Below, one piece after another: positions 26,250-39,495 of a stretch of 64,000 nucleotides of DNA. The first letter of the stretch is position 1, and each line of letters starts with the position of its first letter. The translations under genes were made by a program, and so were the position numbers. Source of the DNA: Hydra vulgaris (taxonomy: Eukaryota > Cnidaria > Hydrozoa > Anthoathecata > Hydridae); contig NC_088931.1 in assembly GCF_038396675.1 (NCBI RefSeq), positions 36,663,501 to 36,727,500 on the forward strand, read 5' to 3'. The notes under the pieces are model-generated. The model searched no databases. It was not told the DNA's origin and was given only the letters and a program-made list of their open reading frames with translations.

Positions 26250-29200
26250 GTTAGATCTTTGTTCGATGTGATTTTCTTAGCTTTTCAAATAACCATTTTA
26301 AATTTAAGCTCATTGTTTTATGTGCCTTTGCCTATTATTAAACTGTTACAAACTTAACTGCTATCATCAAGTTAGGCTTAAAATTGAAATTAATTGATTA
26401 AATTTGTAAAATGTAAATCTTGAAATCTAGTTGGAAGTCGTTTGGAAATTATTCCTTACAATGCAGTCGTAGAATTATTAAAAAAAAATTACAGATCTGT
26501 ACTGCTTTTTAAAGTAAAAATAAATTTTTGAGTTGAAAAAAAGTATATAATAGAATTATGGTTATTATTATTAAACTTTAAAAGTATTTTTAAAATAGTA
26601 ATCAGCCTATTGTGTTGAAAGTTGTACTTACTGAGCTACTGTGGAAATCTTATTTTTGATTTTTGATTTTTTTATCATATTATTTTTATGAAAACTTTGA
26701 AATAAAAGTTTTTATTTTTATTTTTTGGCTGTATTAGAAAAATGAAAAAGCTAATCAGTTTTTACTTTTACACTTTGAACACAATATGAATTAGACTCAT
26801 CATAATAACATCTAGATATTAAAACAAAAAACCCAGCTTAAGCATTGAAATTCATAAACAGGATGCATATGGATAATTTTGTTTATGTAAAACAAACATA
26901 AACAAAATATCGAAAAACACGTATTTAATTTTTTTAAAGTATTTTTTTTTATCATTGTTTATAATCAAAAGTAAATAAAGTTAAGCACCCAAGACTAAGA
27001 TTTTTATTTCTTATCAAGTAAATCAAAATAAACCAAACCAAGGCTCAGGTTTTTATTTTCTATCTAATATAAAATATACTAAACAAGCAAGTGAGAACTT
27101 AAGCTCATAAAAATAAACTTTATACTAACAATAAATAATAATTTTAACAATAAACAAACATAAGCTCTTTTTTTAAGAGAAATTATAATCCAAACAAAGA
27201 ATGCTAATAACTTTTTCATTGTTTTGTAACCTACTATTAACTTAAGGAAAGCATAGTTATTTACTATTTAAATATTTTTTATAAATATTCAAATGTGAAG
27301 TTTTTATCAGATGACAACTTAAAATCTGACTTATTAGATATACTTTAAATATAAGAAAATTTCAAAGTTGACATTATTTAGAGCATGGTTCCTATTGTTT
27401 ATTAATAAGATATATGTACTCAAAAGCATATATTTTGTCAAATATGGGTTTTTAATAACAAAATAATGAAATTTAAAGAAAAAAGTTTTTAATGACACAA
27501 AATTTACTAAACGACAAGATATATTTGAAAATGTAAAGTTATTTTAATGCTTCTTTAAACCACAACTTTGGTATCTCGACTCAATAATCATAATCACAGT
27601 TCCCAATGTGGATATCCAACATATTCTTTTGAAGATGTGAAAATATTTGGTTTGTAACACCAAATTTAGATTTTTCTAAAAAAACTAATCATCCCATTTA
27701 TAAGGTGTTCTAGGTGAGATATCTTACAAGAGAAAAGCTGTAAATAGTTTGACATGTTGTTTGTTTCAAGACCTTTCTCAGATAAGTTTATGGCCACAAC
27801 CGCCATTAAGAATGAATAGTTCGGCAAAGGAGTGAAGGACTTTGTTATAAATGCGTTTAAGTTTTCCTATGACATATTTGTAATAGTTTTGACTATATTA
27901 TTAAAGCATAGCAAATAAAGTTCATTAATATTAACTTTATGTTGGCAAGAACCTCTATGAAAGATAAGATTATAATCTGTAATAGCAACATGTTATTTTT
28001 GTACATACAAGTTACATACAAATACAAAGGTCTTTTGAGCATTTGATTTTTCTTATGTGTTATCAGTAATATAGAAACACATTCACATTCATTCTTAAAA
28101 GACAACCATCTTTTAAGCGCATTGGATACTTATTACCATTTACGAAATAAAATAACTTTTAATTATATTTAAAATAGAATCATACTTGGAAGTTCTTTGT
28201 ATTGAACAGAATTACCTTTACCATTCAAAGTATAAGTAATTTTGCGGCAAAGTTTTTTCTTCCAGTAAATTACTGAAAAATAGATGTCTTAAATTTAAAA
28301 AAAATTAATTTTTATTATTTTTTTTTTTTTGCATTGTCAGACATTTTTGTTTCATAGCGTTGTCACTTATCTATTCAAACTCTTATGAGGTTAATGTTAT
28401 TCCAAAGGTTTTTAAAAGTGTTTATTTGATAATTGAATAAGTTAGTGAGTTAGATTTGATAAGTTTGAATAAATTGTGTGAAAAAATCAATTCATGAGAT
28501 ACTTTTAACATTTTTGTTTTTCTCTTTTATATTAATTCATTCAATTTAATTCATTCATTTTATTTTTACTAAAATACAAACAAAATAAAGTTGTATTAGA
28601 AAACAATTTTTTTCTTACTTTTAACCCAAAATTAAATATTTAAATATATTCAAGATTTATAAATTTTCTATATAAATAAAGATTGCTTTAGCATATTTAA
28701 AAGAAATTATAAATTTTTTAAAAACTTATAAACACAGTATTATTGTGGTTTTTTAAATAAGAAAAGACACAAGTGTACAACAAAATTACTTTAATAAGTT
28801 TAAAAAAACTCAAATACATTTTTTTTTTAATTTGCATGTTTTTGTTTGATTTATTTCCCTATTTTTAGATATAGTTTTGATGGAACTTCTATGACTTTTA
28901 TGCAAAAAACAATTTTTGTTTAATTAAACTTCTTACTAAAACCGTTATTCAAAAACACATACTCAAAAAAAGTACTTTACAACACTATTCTTTAATTGTT
29001 TTCTATATAATAAAATAAAACCTAATTTTAAAACAGTTATCAATATAAAAAGAAAAGATGTCTGTTAGTTCTTACATTTCTACATAATTTCCACTTCCAG
29101 ACAGGTTTTCATTTTTTTAAATATTGTTGACACATTACATAAGCAAGGAGGCTTTTTGGAAAAAAATATTTAACAGCTTATTTAAATTGTTATTTTATAA

Positions 29201-32200
29201 TTTAGATCACAAATAGGGTTGTGAAGTATAATTCATTATTTCCTTTATAATATATTCAAATTATTATATTCATCATAGTAGTTAGCCCACAGAATTTTTT
29301 ATACTTTTTAAAAAGAACTTGTGTGAGTCTATTAAAAAGATTTTTTATTTGTTTTATCAAAAAAAACATACAAAGATATGTTAAAATTATTGTTACAAAA
29401 GAATATTCTATTACTGTAAATAACAAATTTTTGTAACTATTTAGTTTAAATATTTTTTAGAAAGTTTCAAAAATATAGAAAATAAATGGTATGTCACAAA
29501 TGATGTATTCTTATGTACATAAAGTGTGTGCATGCATGTGTGTGTGTGAGTGTAAGTCTGTTAACAGTCACATTTTAGCAGTTGGACATATTTATGCCTG
29601 GGTGCTAAAATTTGATTATATTTTTCAAAAGACTGGAATATAATCCTGTCCATAATAATTTTTTTTTGGTCATGTTAAGTATCATAAAGTTTATTATAAG
29701 ATAACTTTGATCTGTGAGTCATAACAACAAATACTAAACTATTTCACTGAACATACAGATGCACAAGGACCAATAAATTGAATTGTAAGTTAATTTTATT
29801 TGAAATTTTTTATATAGAGATGAGCAAGAATGATGTGTGATTGCACAACAGAGTGAAGTGCATTGCAGATACAGGAAAAATCTGTTCTAGCATAAGTAAA
29901 ATTAAATTGTCTCATTGTCTCGCACAAAAGAGTTAAATCTTTCTACAGTTTTTGATTAAATACTAGTATAAAAATGATTTCACTTTCTTTCTTGATTCAT
30001 GTGTTAACTTCAGATTAGTAATTATTACTATGTAAATATCCTTGATGTAAAAACTTTTCAAAATATATTTGATTTAATAAGAGTTATACTTTAAGTAAAG
30101 AAACCATTTACAAAAGGATTTAAAAATTTAAATAAATAAATTCTATTGAGCTAGTAGTGTTAAGCAAGGTTTTTGCAATATTTTGAGCAGTTAATTTTAA
30201 AAGATTAGAGATAAACTTTCATTAGTTTGTTAATTTTAGCCAATTATCTTCCAGTCGTAGCAGGTTAAACAGCACTGAAAATAGAGAAGTTATTGAAGTT
30301 GGATCTATAAAAAAAGTATCAGATGCAAAGGCAATGTTTGAAAACATGTCTGTTGAACTTAAACATAGAGGAAATACCCCAAAGCATATTGCAAAAGCAT
30401 TGTAAGTTTAATTTATATTTTTTATTTATTATATTAATTTATTTTTTCTTTTTTTTTTTAACTAAATTTTAGCTGAGTTACTTTACAAAATTATAAAATT
30501 TATTTCCACACTCACAAAAAAAAAAAATTATATTAAGTATATTATAACATTAAAAAAAAAAAAAACTTTTTCAGTAAAATTCTCATTTCTCTCAATTCAC
30601 TCAAATTCTCATCCGATTTGTGTTGTTAAATATTACTTTCACATTAGCAATAAACATGATCTAAAATCAAAATGGTTGATTTTTTAAAAATAGAGCTTTA
30701 GAACTCTGACCGCTAGGCTCCTAGTCTGCAACATCCCATCTCTTTTAAGTTTTAAGGCTAATATTGCCTCTTTTAAAATAAAATACTTTTGACATCTTAA
30801 TTTTTAATTTTTCACAACTTTTTTACAAAAGTAGTTATGAAGTTGTTATATGCATCAAATTGTACTTATAGTCATATCACCTGCATGTCTTTACAAGCAT
30901 CTAATCATCCATTTTATGATATACATGTCTTAACCACTTTAATAATTTTTGATGAACTCTACAATATCCTAACTCACTATTTTTAATCTATGCATAAGTT
31001 TATCATTCGTTTTTTTGTTTTTGACATTGCCTTATATCTATCTAATAACAGATTATAAGGTATTGATAATTAGACGGAATTATGCTTTAAAAAATTAGGA
31101 TAGTGAGTAACTCTATCAAACTAATCAAATGAATATAACCTTAGTGATACAGTAATAATGACCGGTTTGAAACGTATTTCTCTATTTTTAAAGATTTATT
31201 TCTAAAAATAAATGATGAAAATGTTACTAACTAAAAATCAATAAAATTCAAAATAATAATTTTTATAATTTAAAAATTGATAAAATTCAAAAAAAGTAAT
31301 TGTTATAATTATAAAAATCGATAAGATTAATTAAGTATATAAAATTAATAATTTGATACTTATTTAGTTTTATTATTTTTTAAAACAAAAAAATTAAGTC
31401 TTAATTAAGATAACTATAGATAGAATTAGCATATATTAGATAAATGAAGAAAATCTTTTGTTTTCTTTTGTTGTTTTTTTTTCAAATTAGTTCTTATTTA
31501 ATTTTAACCACAAAATAAATAATTTTCACTTCCTATATTAAAGCAAACATAACACTGTTAATTTTGATTTTAGAAATTTAAACACCAATGAAAAAAATTT
31601 TAATAAGGTGGTTAGCAAAAACTCAATCGAAGATGGAATGCCAATGCATGCAAAAACTAGATCATTACCTGTAGATGTTATGACAAAAGATTTGCACAAC
31701 TATGCAGGTACAACTTTGAATTATAAGAATAATCGCTTATATAAAGATTCTGTTTCGGATATTCAAAAATCAGCATATTTTGATGAGAAAGATGATCAAG
31801 AAGATGTATCTAATTGTACGGATATTAATAAGTCGTATGATAACAACAAATCGTATCATTATAAAACTACTGGGAATAACAACCAACTTGATCAGCAATT
31901 GTTTCCTAGTTATTCAACTGATGATGTTAGATACGATCAAAAAGATAAGTGCAAAACTACTATAAAAAATGATCCAGCTGATGAGTTGAGGCAGGCTGCT
32001 AACAGATACCATCAAGAACTTATCAAAAACTACCCAAAATTTAGACATTCAATTTTCTTAAATGACAATGCATCAAAAATGTCACGGAAGGTTTCTAATC
32101 AACCAGAAAATACATTTAATAGGGGAGAACCAACTCGAGCAACTATTGCATCAACAAGCTCAAACTTTAAAGCACTCTCTAAATCAGTTAGTAATTCTTC

Positions 32201-35200
32201 TGAATTATGTGATATGAATAATTTAATGCTTAGTAATAATTCTATAATGCTTAGCAACAATTCTATAATGGGTAGGTTATTAAATGATGAAAGTCAAGGA
32301 GCTTCTGTATATAAAATTGACGGAGCAAACACAAGGACATTTTCAAACAGTTCTAGAGAGGACACTCCTCTTGTTCAATCAAATCGTATATTAACACAAG
32401 CACCTAAAGCACAAGAACCTAAAGTCATTCAAATTAAAGATACAGATGATTGTAGTCAAGTTATTGATGAAAAAACAACTTCAGAACTGTAAGTTTTTTT
32501 GTTGTTGTTTTATTTCATTTTGTTGTCTTAGATTGTTTTATAAACATTTTAAAACTACAAATTATTTTTTTTTATTTTTTTTTATAAAGATATAGTAATC
32601 TATTATTATATGCAAGCATTATACGACTCAATACATACGAAAAATATTGAAAACTTTGAATAAACTGTTATGTACATTTAATTGTGAATAATTACTTATT
32701 AACCTCAAGTATTTGGTATTATACATTAGCTTTTGTTTTTTTTATTAACTTATATAAATAAACTATGAAATAATCTTGTGAAAAAAAACACACGCAGCAA
32801 CAACAAGCATCAGTTGTCACACTTCAGCGTCAATTAGTCGCACTTCAGTTAATATTAAATCCTAACTTTGTAAATAAAAATATTACAATAAATAAAAAAT
32901 TAAAACAAAAAACAAACATTAAAATATCTTTAATTAATAGTAATATTAGTGTATGGTTTCATAAATTTTTGGCTTCTTTTTGTCGTGTTTGAATTGTTTC
33001 TTTTTTACTTTTAATGGTTAAAAAAAAGAAAATTCCAGTCATGAAATATACACAATTTCTGTCATGAAATATACTAAGTTTTGATGATGAAATATACTAA
33101 ATTCCGGTTGCTAAATTAAACAGTTCTTTTATAGCAACACTTAAATAAAGATAAATTTAAAAAACTTTACAAAATAAATCAGTTTGTAAAAAAATATTTT
33201 TTGCTCCTTCAAAACATCTTAGAAAAAAAACTTGTTTCTATGAAGTTTTGATTTTTTTTGTCTCTATGACGTTCAGAGATTCAAAAATTATTGACTTGAG
33301 TAAATTAATTTAGAGTCTCTGGTTGCAATAACACATAAAGATTTATGATTCAAAAAAGATAGTTTCTAGGAAACAATGCTGCACAAGAAAAATATGAAAT
33401 ATTTTAAAGAATTCAAATAGAATATACATATAAATATAAATGGAAGTGATCAATTAAAAAAATATGGCTAGTAAGCAACACCATATAAAAATTGTTGATA
33501 GCTTTCCATTAGTACTTTTGTTTTGTAATGTTAGCCTTGGAACGCTTTAAAGAAACCAATATTAAAGAAGACTTAAAGAAAAGAAAAAAAGAATATGGTT
33601 TGCCATTAAAATATTTGTAGCAAAAAGCAAGCCTCAAAGAAATTTTGTATTAAAAATTAAATTTCATTAAACAAATTTTTATTGTTAATTTTTCGGTTTC
33701 AAATTCAACTACTTAATAATCCATTTTTGCTCAATAAAAAATTTAATTAATTTTTTGAGTTAAATATAAAAAAAATAAGTCTATATCTTGTTTAATATTG
33801 ATGCATTTCAAATTATATGTTTTATATGCAATCTAAACTTATCACTTTCTCTGTTAATATTACAACATTTAAACTGTAACTTACTCTGTAACTTTGAATC
33901 ATTAATTTTGTTAACAATCATAAATGAAACATCCGAGTCAAAAATAAAACATGCTTAGATTATTTTGTATAAAGATTATATTCAAAGTATATATTCAATA
34001 TATTCAATATATATTTTGTAATTATATTATTATTATTGTTAATTATAAATCTTTGTACATGATAAAGCACCTAATATTATGTACAATAAAAATATATATT
34101 TATATATTTTTTATATACACAGTGTGTCCTAAAAATAACCGAACTTCATATTTAAATCATATAACATGCAGCGCCATCCATTGATAATTTGCAGCATGAA
34201 AAAGATACTTTTATCCTCTTTTAAATGCACCTACATTCATGTAAATCGGATGACAGATGTGAAAGTTACAGCCATTTCAATAAAAGAAAAACGCGTCCTA
34301 ATCTTACAAAACCAAAATGGAACAAAGAGCGAATATAAAATTTTGTGTTGAACTTGAAAAAAAATTTGCTGAGACATACGAATTGATGAAAAAAGTTTAT
34401 GGTGATGATTGTATGAGTCGTACTCAAGTTTATACGTGGTTTAAAAATAGTCAAGAGGATTTAAATGACGATCTGAGGTCAGGTTGTCCAGAAGCTAGTA
34501 ATCATGCTGAATTGGTGGAAAAAGTCTGTGAAATCATTGGTATCAATGCAAATTTTACTACGAGAATGTTGGCTGAGGAATTAAATACAAGTAAAAACAC
34601 TATTTGGAGAATTTTAACTCAAGATTTAGGTAAAAGCAAGATATGTGCGCGTTTGCACATGAATTAAATGAAGACCAATAAATCACTCTTGTGGAGCATT
34701 GCAAAGACATTGAAACTGTTGAAAACGATCCAGACTTTCTTGATTCGATCATAACTGGTGATGAGTCATGGTGGTTTAAATATGACCTTGAAACTAAGTG
34801 TCAATCTGCTGAATGGAAGTCCAAAGGCAAGCCAAAACCAAAGAAATTGCGTTTCCAGAAGTCTCGAATCAAGACAATGTTGATTACTTTTTATGATTCA
34901 AAAGGTTTTGTCCACAAGGAATTTGCTCCAGAAGGTTGAGCTGTTAATGGAGAATACTATTTAGGCGTTTTAGATCGTTTGTGGAAAAGAATTTGTCGTG
35001 TTAGACCTGAATATCCAGCAGGAAAGCAACTGTTTTTATTGCACGACAATGCACCGCCTCACAAGACCAAAAAAGTGAACGAATTTTTGATGAAAAAACG
35101 GATTTCTCTCATCAGCCACCCTCCATATTCGCCTGATCTATCATCATGTGACTACTTTCTATTTCCAAAACTGAAAACCAAGATGAAAGGAGCATTTTAT

Positions 35201-36127
35201 GATGATATCCCAGCCATTCAAGCAGCTGTAACCGAGATGCTGAAGAACATTCCTATAAATGACATAAAAAAATCTATGCATGCGCTGGTTGATTGTGCCA
35301 AATGTTGTATTGAGTCTTATGGAACCTATTTTGAATAAATAATAACTTTCAATGATGATATAATATGTGTTTTATTTTATATCCAAAAAGTTCGGTTATT
35401 TTTGGGACACACCATGTAAATACTTGTGCAAATGTTATCAGTGTCCATCCTGTTTCCATAAATAATAAGATGCTTACATTACAACATTGTTAAAAGTCCA
35501 CCTGAGAAACCAAAATGAAAACAAAAATATAAAAGACGAAAGTTTCAAATTAAGAAAAAATCAAAAGTATAATTGCAGGATTAATGCTTAATGAATTTTA
35601 AAAATTGAGGATTGGTATAAACCAAAATAAAAGATAAAATAAATTAATAATAAGATTAAAAATTTTTTTTTTTAGTTTAATTTAATTTTTTTTTATCTTA
35701 TTACTTATGTTCTGGTTAATTCAACTTTATTATAAGTGACAGTAATCTTGTTTTTTGCATTTATTTTCCTGGATAATGTTAATTGTGTGTTAATGTTTGC
35801 TACGTTTTTCTTTTGCTTTTATTATTATTGATATGTGTTTTTATAAGTAGAAAATTATCCATAAAAAATTGGCTAGAAATATTTTGTGAAATTGTTAAAT
35901 ATAATAGTAATGAAAAAGCAAGAATAAATAAATTAGAAATCAAAATCTTTTTGGTTATATAAAAAAAAACCTATCAGGTCTATTTTTGTCTGTTGTGATT
36001 CTTATTATAAGAAGTTTTCCTTGAACTCTTAGTTATAGTCTAAAAGGTAAGGCTTTCAAGGTTTATACTTTTTGTATGCTTTCCTAATTTTTTGACTAAA
36101 TTAGCAATTTTTACTGTAAATGTGTAT

Positions 36128-36215
<88 letters not shown>

Positions 36216-39200
36216 TTTTTGAAGATTGAATAGTGCAAAAAGTGATATTTGATAATTTTTGCATGCGGGGATTTAATATTTAAAGTTTTAACGTTGTTTA
36301 ACATTTTTTTTGGAAACGGTACGGCAATGTAATGCAATTTTATTTAATAATACTTACTTAAATTAAACTTTTATTATTAAAGTATTTTGATTATACTACT
36401 AGAAATGTCAGATAGGGCTAAGTTGGGTTGTACTGGACAAATAGGACCTAACTTTTATAGCCAAAAAGCTTGGGTGAATGGAAAATTATTTACTAAACTG
36501 TGAGACAAGAAACTGATTTTTAATAGCAAAATTTATTATGAAACGTTCTAATATGGCACGTTATATACCTTCTTATGATGCCAATGTGTTAAGATTTGTT
36601 TTGCAGCATTTTAATATATCAAAACATAAATAATGCCAAAAATATTTAACATAAAGATACTAAAATTAAACATTTAAAATATAATGTCGTGTATATTATT
36701 TACTATTGTGTGTAAAATATTGTCGTGTAAAGCCATGTTTCTTTTTTACACATATTTTTACACAAAACTCAATAAACATTTTCTCAAAAATACTATCAAA
36801 AATATCTTTTTTTTGAGACTTTATAAGTTGTTTCTAAATTGATATCTAAATCTTTCAATCAACTTATTTATACCTCTTTATTATAGATTAGAGTACTGAT
36901 AAATTACAGTTTTAAATAACAGTCAACAAGCTAACTTGAAAGTAATATATAAATTTTTTTTTGAACTTTTTACTGAACCGTTCGTCCATTTTACTAAATT
37001 GTACGCATTTGATTTTACTGAACTGTCCGATTTTCCTGAATTGAACGCCCGGTTTTACTTACCGTTTTAGGAAAAAATAGAATATATTAAAATCTTACAT
37101 GATTTATTTAAACATTGCTTTGAATGAATGATTAAAGCATAAATTACTGAGATACTTGTATTGTTATTTTTTTTTAAATTTTTTTTTCTTTTCCCTTTCT
37201 AATTATTAAGTGAAGCAAATTAATTATTATCCATGGCGCTATTAACGATAAATTTATTTCCATAGTTATTTAATTATATAATAAGCAACTCGGTTTAAAT
37301 AATATAAGTAACGACTTTGCAACATTATTTAACAAATTATTTCGAAGAAGAAAAAAAGATGTTTGAACACTGTTAGATATAAATAAAAATAATTTGCAAT
37401 ACGAACTTAAAATATTTTATAAACCGATTTTAAAAAGAAAACAATATATATTACTTTAAGATATTTTAAGCCAATTTACAAAACTAAATTTACCATTGTA
37501 TGTATATATAGCTGTTGGTTTATGACAACTTGTTTTTTTTCTAGCTATACTAAATAGTATTTTGAAAGGAAGTGATGGAATTTTTAACTTTTATTTCCGT
37601 GTAGCAAACGCGTTGTGTTGAGTTTATTTTTATAAGTATTCATGCAAATATTTTAACCGTTTAGCGCTACTAACGACACTTTCATGAATCGACTTGATAG
37701 CATAACTTCTATAGCTGATTCGACCAAATCAAGCCAATATGAAGGCAACCAAGGTCTTTATTTTCGTTCAAATTCGCCAGCTTGTAGCCAGAATCTTGTT
37801 TCAACAAATGTTTACCCAATACCCAACGCGTTATATAGGCATGTAGAAACTGATATAGACTCACCAGAGGCTGAAGCTTTAATTCATCAAAGAGCCTTAA
37901 GTAGTGACAGTGCTGTTTACTTGAGCGAGAATCAACATAAATGTGACTTAAATAACCAATATACAAGTATGAGTGATTTAGATATAGTCTCTTTAAAGCA
38001 CTCTGCTCAAAATGATTCTGACGATATAAATTTGTTACCGCCTCCTCCAGACGATTTTTTATGTGATGAAATTACGAATGAAACAAATATAGAAAGAGAA
38101 AAACCACAGCGCACAATTAATCGTAAAAAGAATAACTATTATGGTTTAAATAGCCGAAATAACTCTTGCGTAAGCACAGACTCGACTACAAGCACTGGTA
38201 CAGCAGATTCGGGTATTGGGGTTCGATCTGACAATAGCCCTAGTCCAATATCTAACGATGAGTATTTTTTAAATAAACCTTTATATGGATCACAAGAATG
38301 TCTTGATGATGATGTTGCTGAGTTAGATATTATGCCTCACTCTGCGTCTACTCCAGACCATCGCACAGACAATTACACATATACTGATGAAACGGACTTT
38401 AATGAGAGAAATTGTTCCTATAACAAAACAGAGAGTACAGAGTGTTTAGCCAGTGGTAAGAAGGTAAATGATTTGGACGGCGAAAAGGTAAGACGTTTTT
38501 ATCGCAATATTTTATAAATTAGGCTATTTATAAAATTACGAACGTAATTTGTTTTTTTCTTTCATGTTTACGTGCGTTGAAATATAGTCATATTTAAGAC
38601 ATATTTGACATTTTAAACATAGTTGATACTATAAAAAATAAACTTTAGACACATTTTAGACATTTCAAAAAAGTTTCACGAACTTTTTAAACGTAAATAT
38701 TTTTCATGTGAATTTATAGAAATAGTAATATAAATCTCTATATGATTCTACTTAAATGATTTTAATACAAATTCAAATTAAATTTAGAGTAAATTAATAG
38801 AAAGCATGCGCGAAAAAATCAACGAGTTACGACTGCAAGAGCAAGAGATTACGGATGAAATTCGTGTCAATGATAACTTAGGAAAGATGGTGCTTAATAT
38901 GGTAGAATCAAAAGCCACTCAAAGCGAATTTTCGAAATTCGAATTGTTTATAGGTGAACTTAATAAAATAGTTGCTCTTCTTCTTTCGCTAACCCAAAGA
39001 TTGCATAGATACGAGTTAATGCTACAAGAGCTTGACATGTCAAACGAAGAAGATAAATTGAAAAAGGTGAATGCTTTTTTTGATAGTCATAGAATAAAAA
39101 GTTTGCGTTTAAATTTCAATCAGTAATGTTAGTTAGACATATATTTGATATTATAGATTAATAATGTAAAATAATTTTTTAACCTGTTATAAGCCTGATA

Positions 39201-39495
39201 GGTTTCAATTAATGATTTTTAGGAGGGTTTAATCTCAAAAATTGCAAAGCTACAAAGTCAGTTGGAAGAAGCTTGTTATTTAAAAGATGTTAACAATAAA
39301 CGTGGCGATAATGTCGCGCTATTTCTTGAAAAATATTGCACCGACGATGAAATATCGGATTACCAATATTATATTGACATGAAATCGCAGCTTGCTTTAA
39401 TGCAATCTGAAATTCGCGAAAAAGTTAAATTAGGAGAAGAACGTTTATCAGCGCTAGAACGAACCGGTTCCGAATGGGAATTCAATTGTCAGTAA
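26047..39495 (+). CDS. shroom: Shroom-family actin/Rho-kinase scaffold protein (six exons, 879 aa)
   Basis: The coding exons are 26047-26249, 30255-30401, 31574-32488, 37665-38487, 38788-39066 and 39223-39495. All introns are GT-AG and all phases agree (2,2,2,0,0). The last two exons (residues about 697-870) form an ASD2 domain with FELFIGELNKIVALLLSLTQ, YCTDDEISDYQYYIDMKSQL and KLGEERLSALE. In other animals ASD2 is a coiled-coil dimer that binds Rho kinase and recruits it to apical junctions, driving myosin contraction and epithelial bending. The rest is low-complexity, S/N/D-rich and probably disordered, with LPPPPDDF at residues 546-553. The ATG at 26047 is the first usable one after an AG at 26028-26029. 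The frame stays open back to that acceptor, so an upstream coding exon is possible. No PDZ or ASD1 domain was recognised. The ASD2 call is strong; the exon joins are predicted. Confidence 0.88.
26250..30254 (+). other. Shroom intron 1, with unrecognised coding-like debris
   Basis: Mostly AT-rich. On the minus strand, about 28150-27560, non-overlapping frames look coding (for example FTPLPNYSFLMAVVAINLSE and MRLKDGCLLRMNVNVF) but are broken by stops. They probably derive from an old element that I cannot name. A short GT-rich tract lies at 29523-29550. Confidence 0.4.
30255..30401 (+). CDS. shroom: Shroom gene, exon 2
   Basis: The acceptor CTTCCAG|TCG and donor GCATT|GTAAGT are strong. The 147 bp encode residues 68-116, including VSDAKAMFENMSVELKHRGN. 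An alternative acceptor 15 bp upstream leads at once to a stop, which supports this start. Phase 2 in and phase 2 out. Confidence 0.75.
31574..32488 (+). CDS. shroom: Shroom gene, exon 3
   Basis: A 915-bp exon (residues 117-421) with acceptor TTTTAG|AAAT and donor GAACT|GTAAGT. It is hydrophilic and rich in S, N, D and K, with no known domain. It holds a tandem heptad duplication LSNNSIM at residues 336-349, from a 21-bp repeat. DPADELRQAANRYHQELIKN may form a short helix. Confidence 0.8.
34118..35416 (+). mobile_element. 1.3-kb mariner (DD34D) in Shroom intron 3
   Basis: Terminal inverted repeats of 28 bp with 3 mismatches (CACAGTGTGTCCTAAAAATA and CATGGTGTGTCCCAAAAATA read inwards) are flanked by TA at 34116-34117 and 35417-35418. 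The length is typical for mariner. It lies in the same orientation as the host gene. The transposase is broken, so the element is not autonomous. Confidence 0.95.
34317..35338 (+). pseudogene. Mariner transposase (frameshifted)
   Basis: The N-terminal helix-turn-helix part (34317-34667) includes QVYTWFKNSQEDLNDDLRSG. The catalytic part carries ITGDESWW, LLHDNAPPH and LSSCDYF, with 34 residues between the second and third Asp (DD34D). Defects are a frameshift near 34650 where the linker should be, TAA at 34679-34681 and TGA at 34937-34939. All three catalytic aspartates survive. Confidence 0.95.
36967..37066. repeat. Degenerate minisatellite, about 4-5 units of 18-27 bp
   Basis: Units begin TTTTACTGAACCG, TTTTACTAAATTG, TTTTACTGAACTG, TTTTCCTGAATTG and TTTTACTTACCG, each usually followed by a CG-containing block. 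It lies about 600 bp before Shroom exon 4. Confidence 0.6.
37665..38487 (+). CDS. shroom: Shroom gene, exon 4
   Basis: Acceptor GTTTAG|CGC and donor AAAAG|GTAAGA. Encodes residues 422-696. It is serine/threonine-rich with a polyproline stretch LLPPPPDDFL around residue 546 (a class I EVH1-ligand pattern with trailing acids) and a TDSTTSTGTADSGIG-like serine/glycine tract. Intron 3 before it is 5.2 kb and contains a mariner. Confidence 0.8.
38788..39066 (+). CDS. shroom: Shroom gene, exon 5 (ASD2, first half)
   Basis: Encodes residues 697-789 (SKLIESMREKINELRLQEQ onward), a continuous heptad-pattern helix. IRVNDNLGKMVLNMVESK and FELFIGELNKIVALLLSLTQ align with the conserved core of vertebrate and fly ASD2. 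The donor is AAAAAG|GTGAAT. Reading through it adds about 19 residues and a stop, so splicing is favoured. Confidence 0.92.
39223..39495 (+). CDS. shroom: Shroom gene, exon 6 (ASD2, second half, stop)
   Basis: The acceptor TTTTTAG|GAG is in phase 0. Encodes residues 790-879 with the second ASD2 helix: VALFLEKYCTDDEISDYQYY, IDMKSQLALM and EKVKLGEERLSALE. The stop TAA is at 39493-39495. The protein ends soon after ASD2, as in the family. Confidence 0.92.
   Translation, partial: EGLISKIAKLQSQLEEACYLKDVNNKRGDNVALFLEKYCTDDEISDYQYYIDMKSQLALMQSEIREKVKLGEERLSALERTGSEWEFNCQ

Larger units (their letters stand above)
32489..37664 (+). other. Shroom intron 3
   Basis: Besides the mariner, it contains a TA tract (36132-36206) ending in a short CA run. 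A degenerate tandem repeat lies at 36967-37066, whose units read TTTTACTGAACTGTCCGA or similar. The remainder is AT-rich with no gene signal. Confidence 0.6.

Noticed and set aside
39067-39126. Extension of Shroom exon 5 to a stop at 39126
   Set aside because: It would remove the second half of ASD2. The GTGAAT donor and the in-phase acceptor at 39221-39222 give the expected domain.
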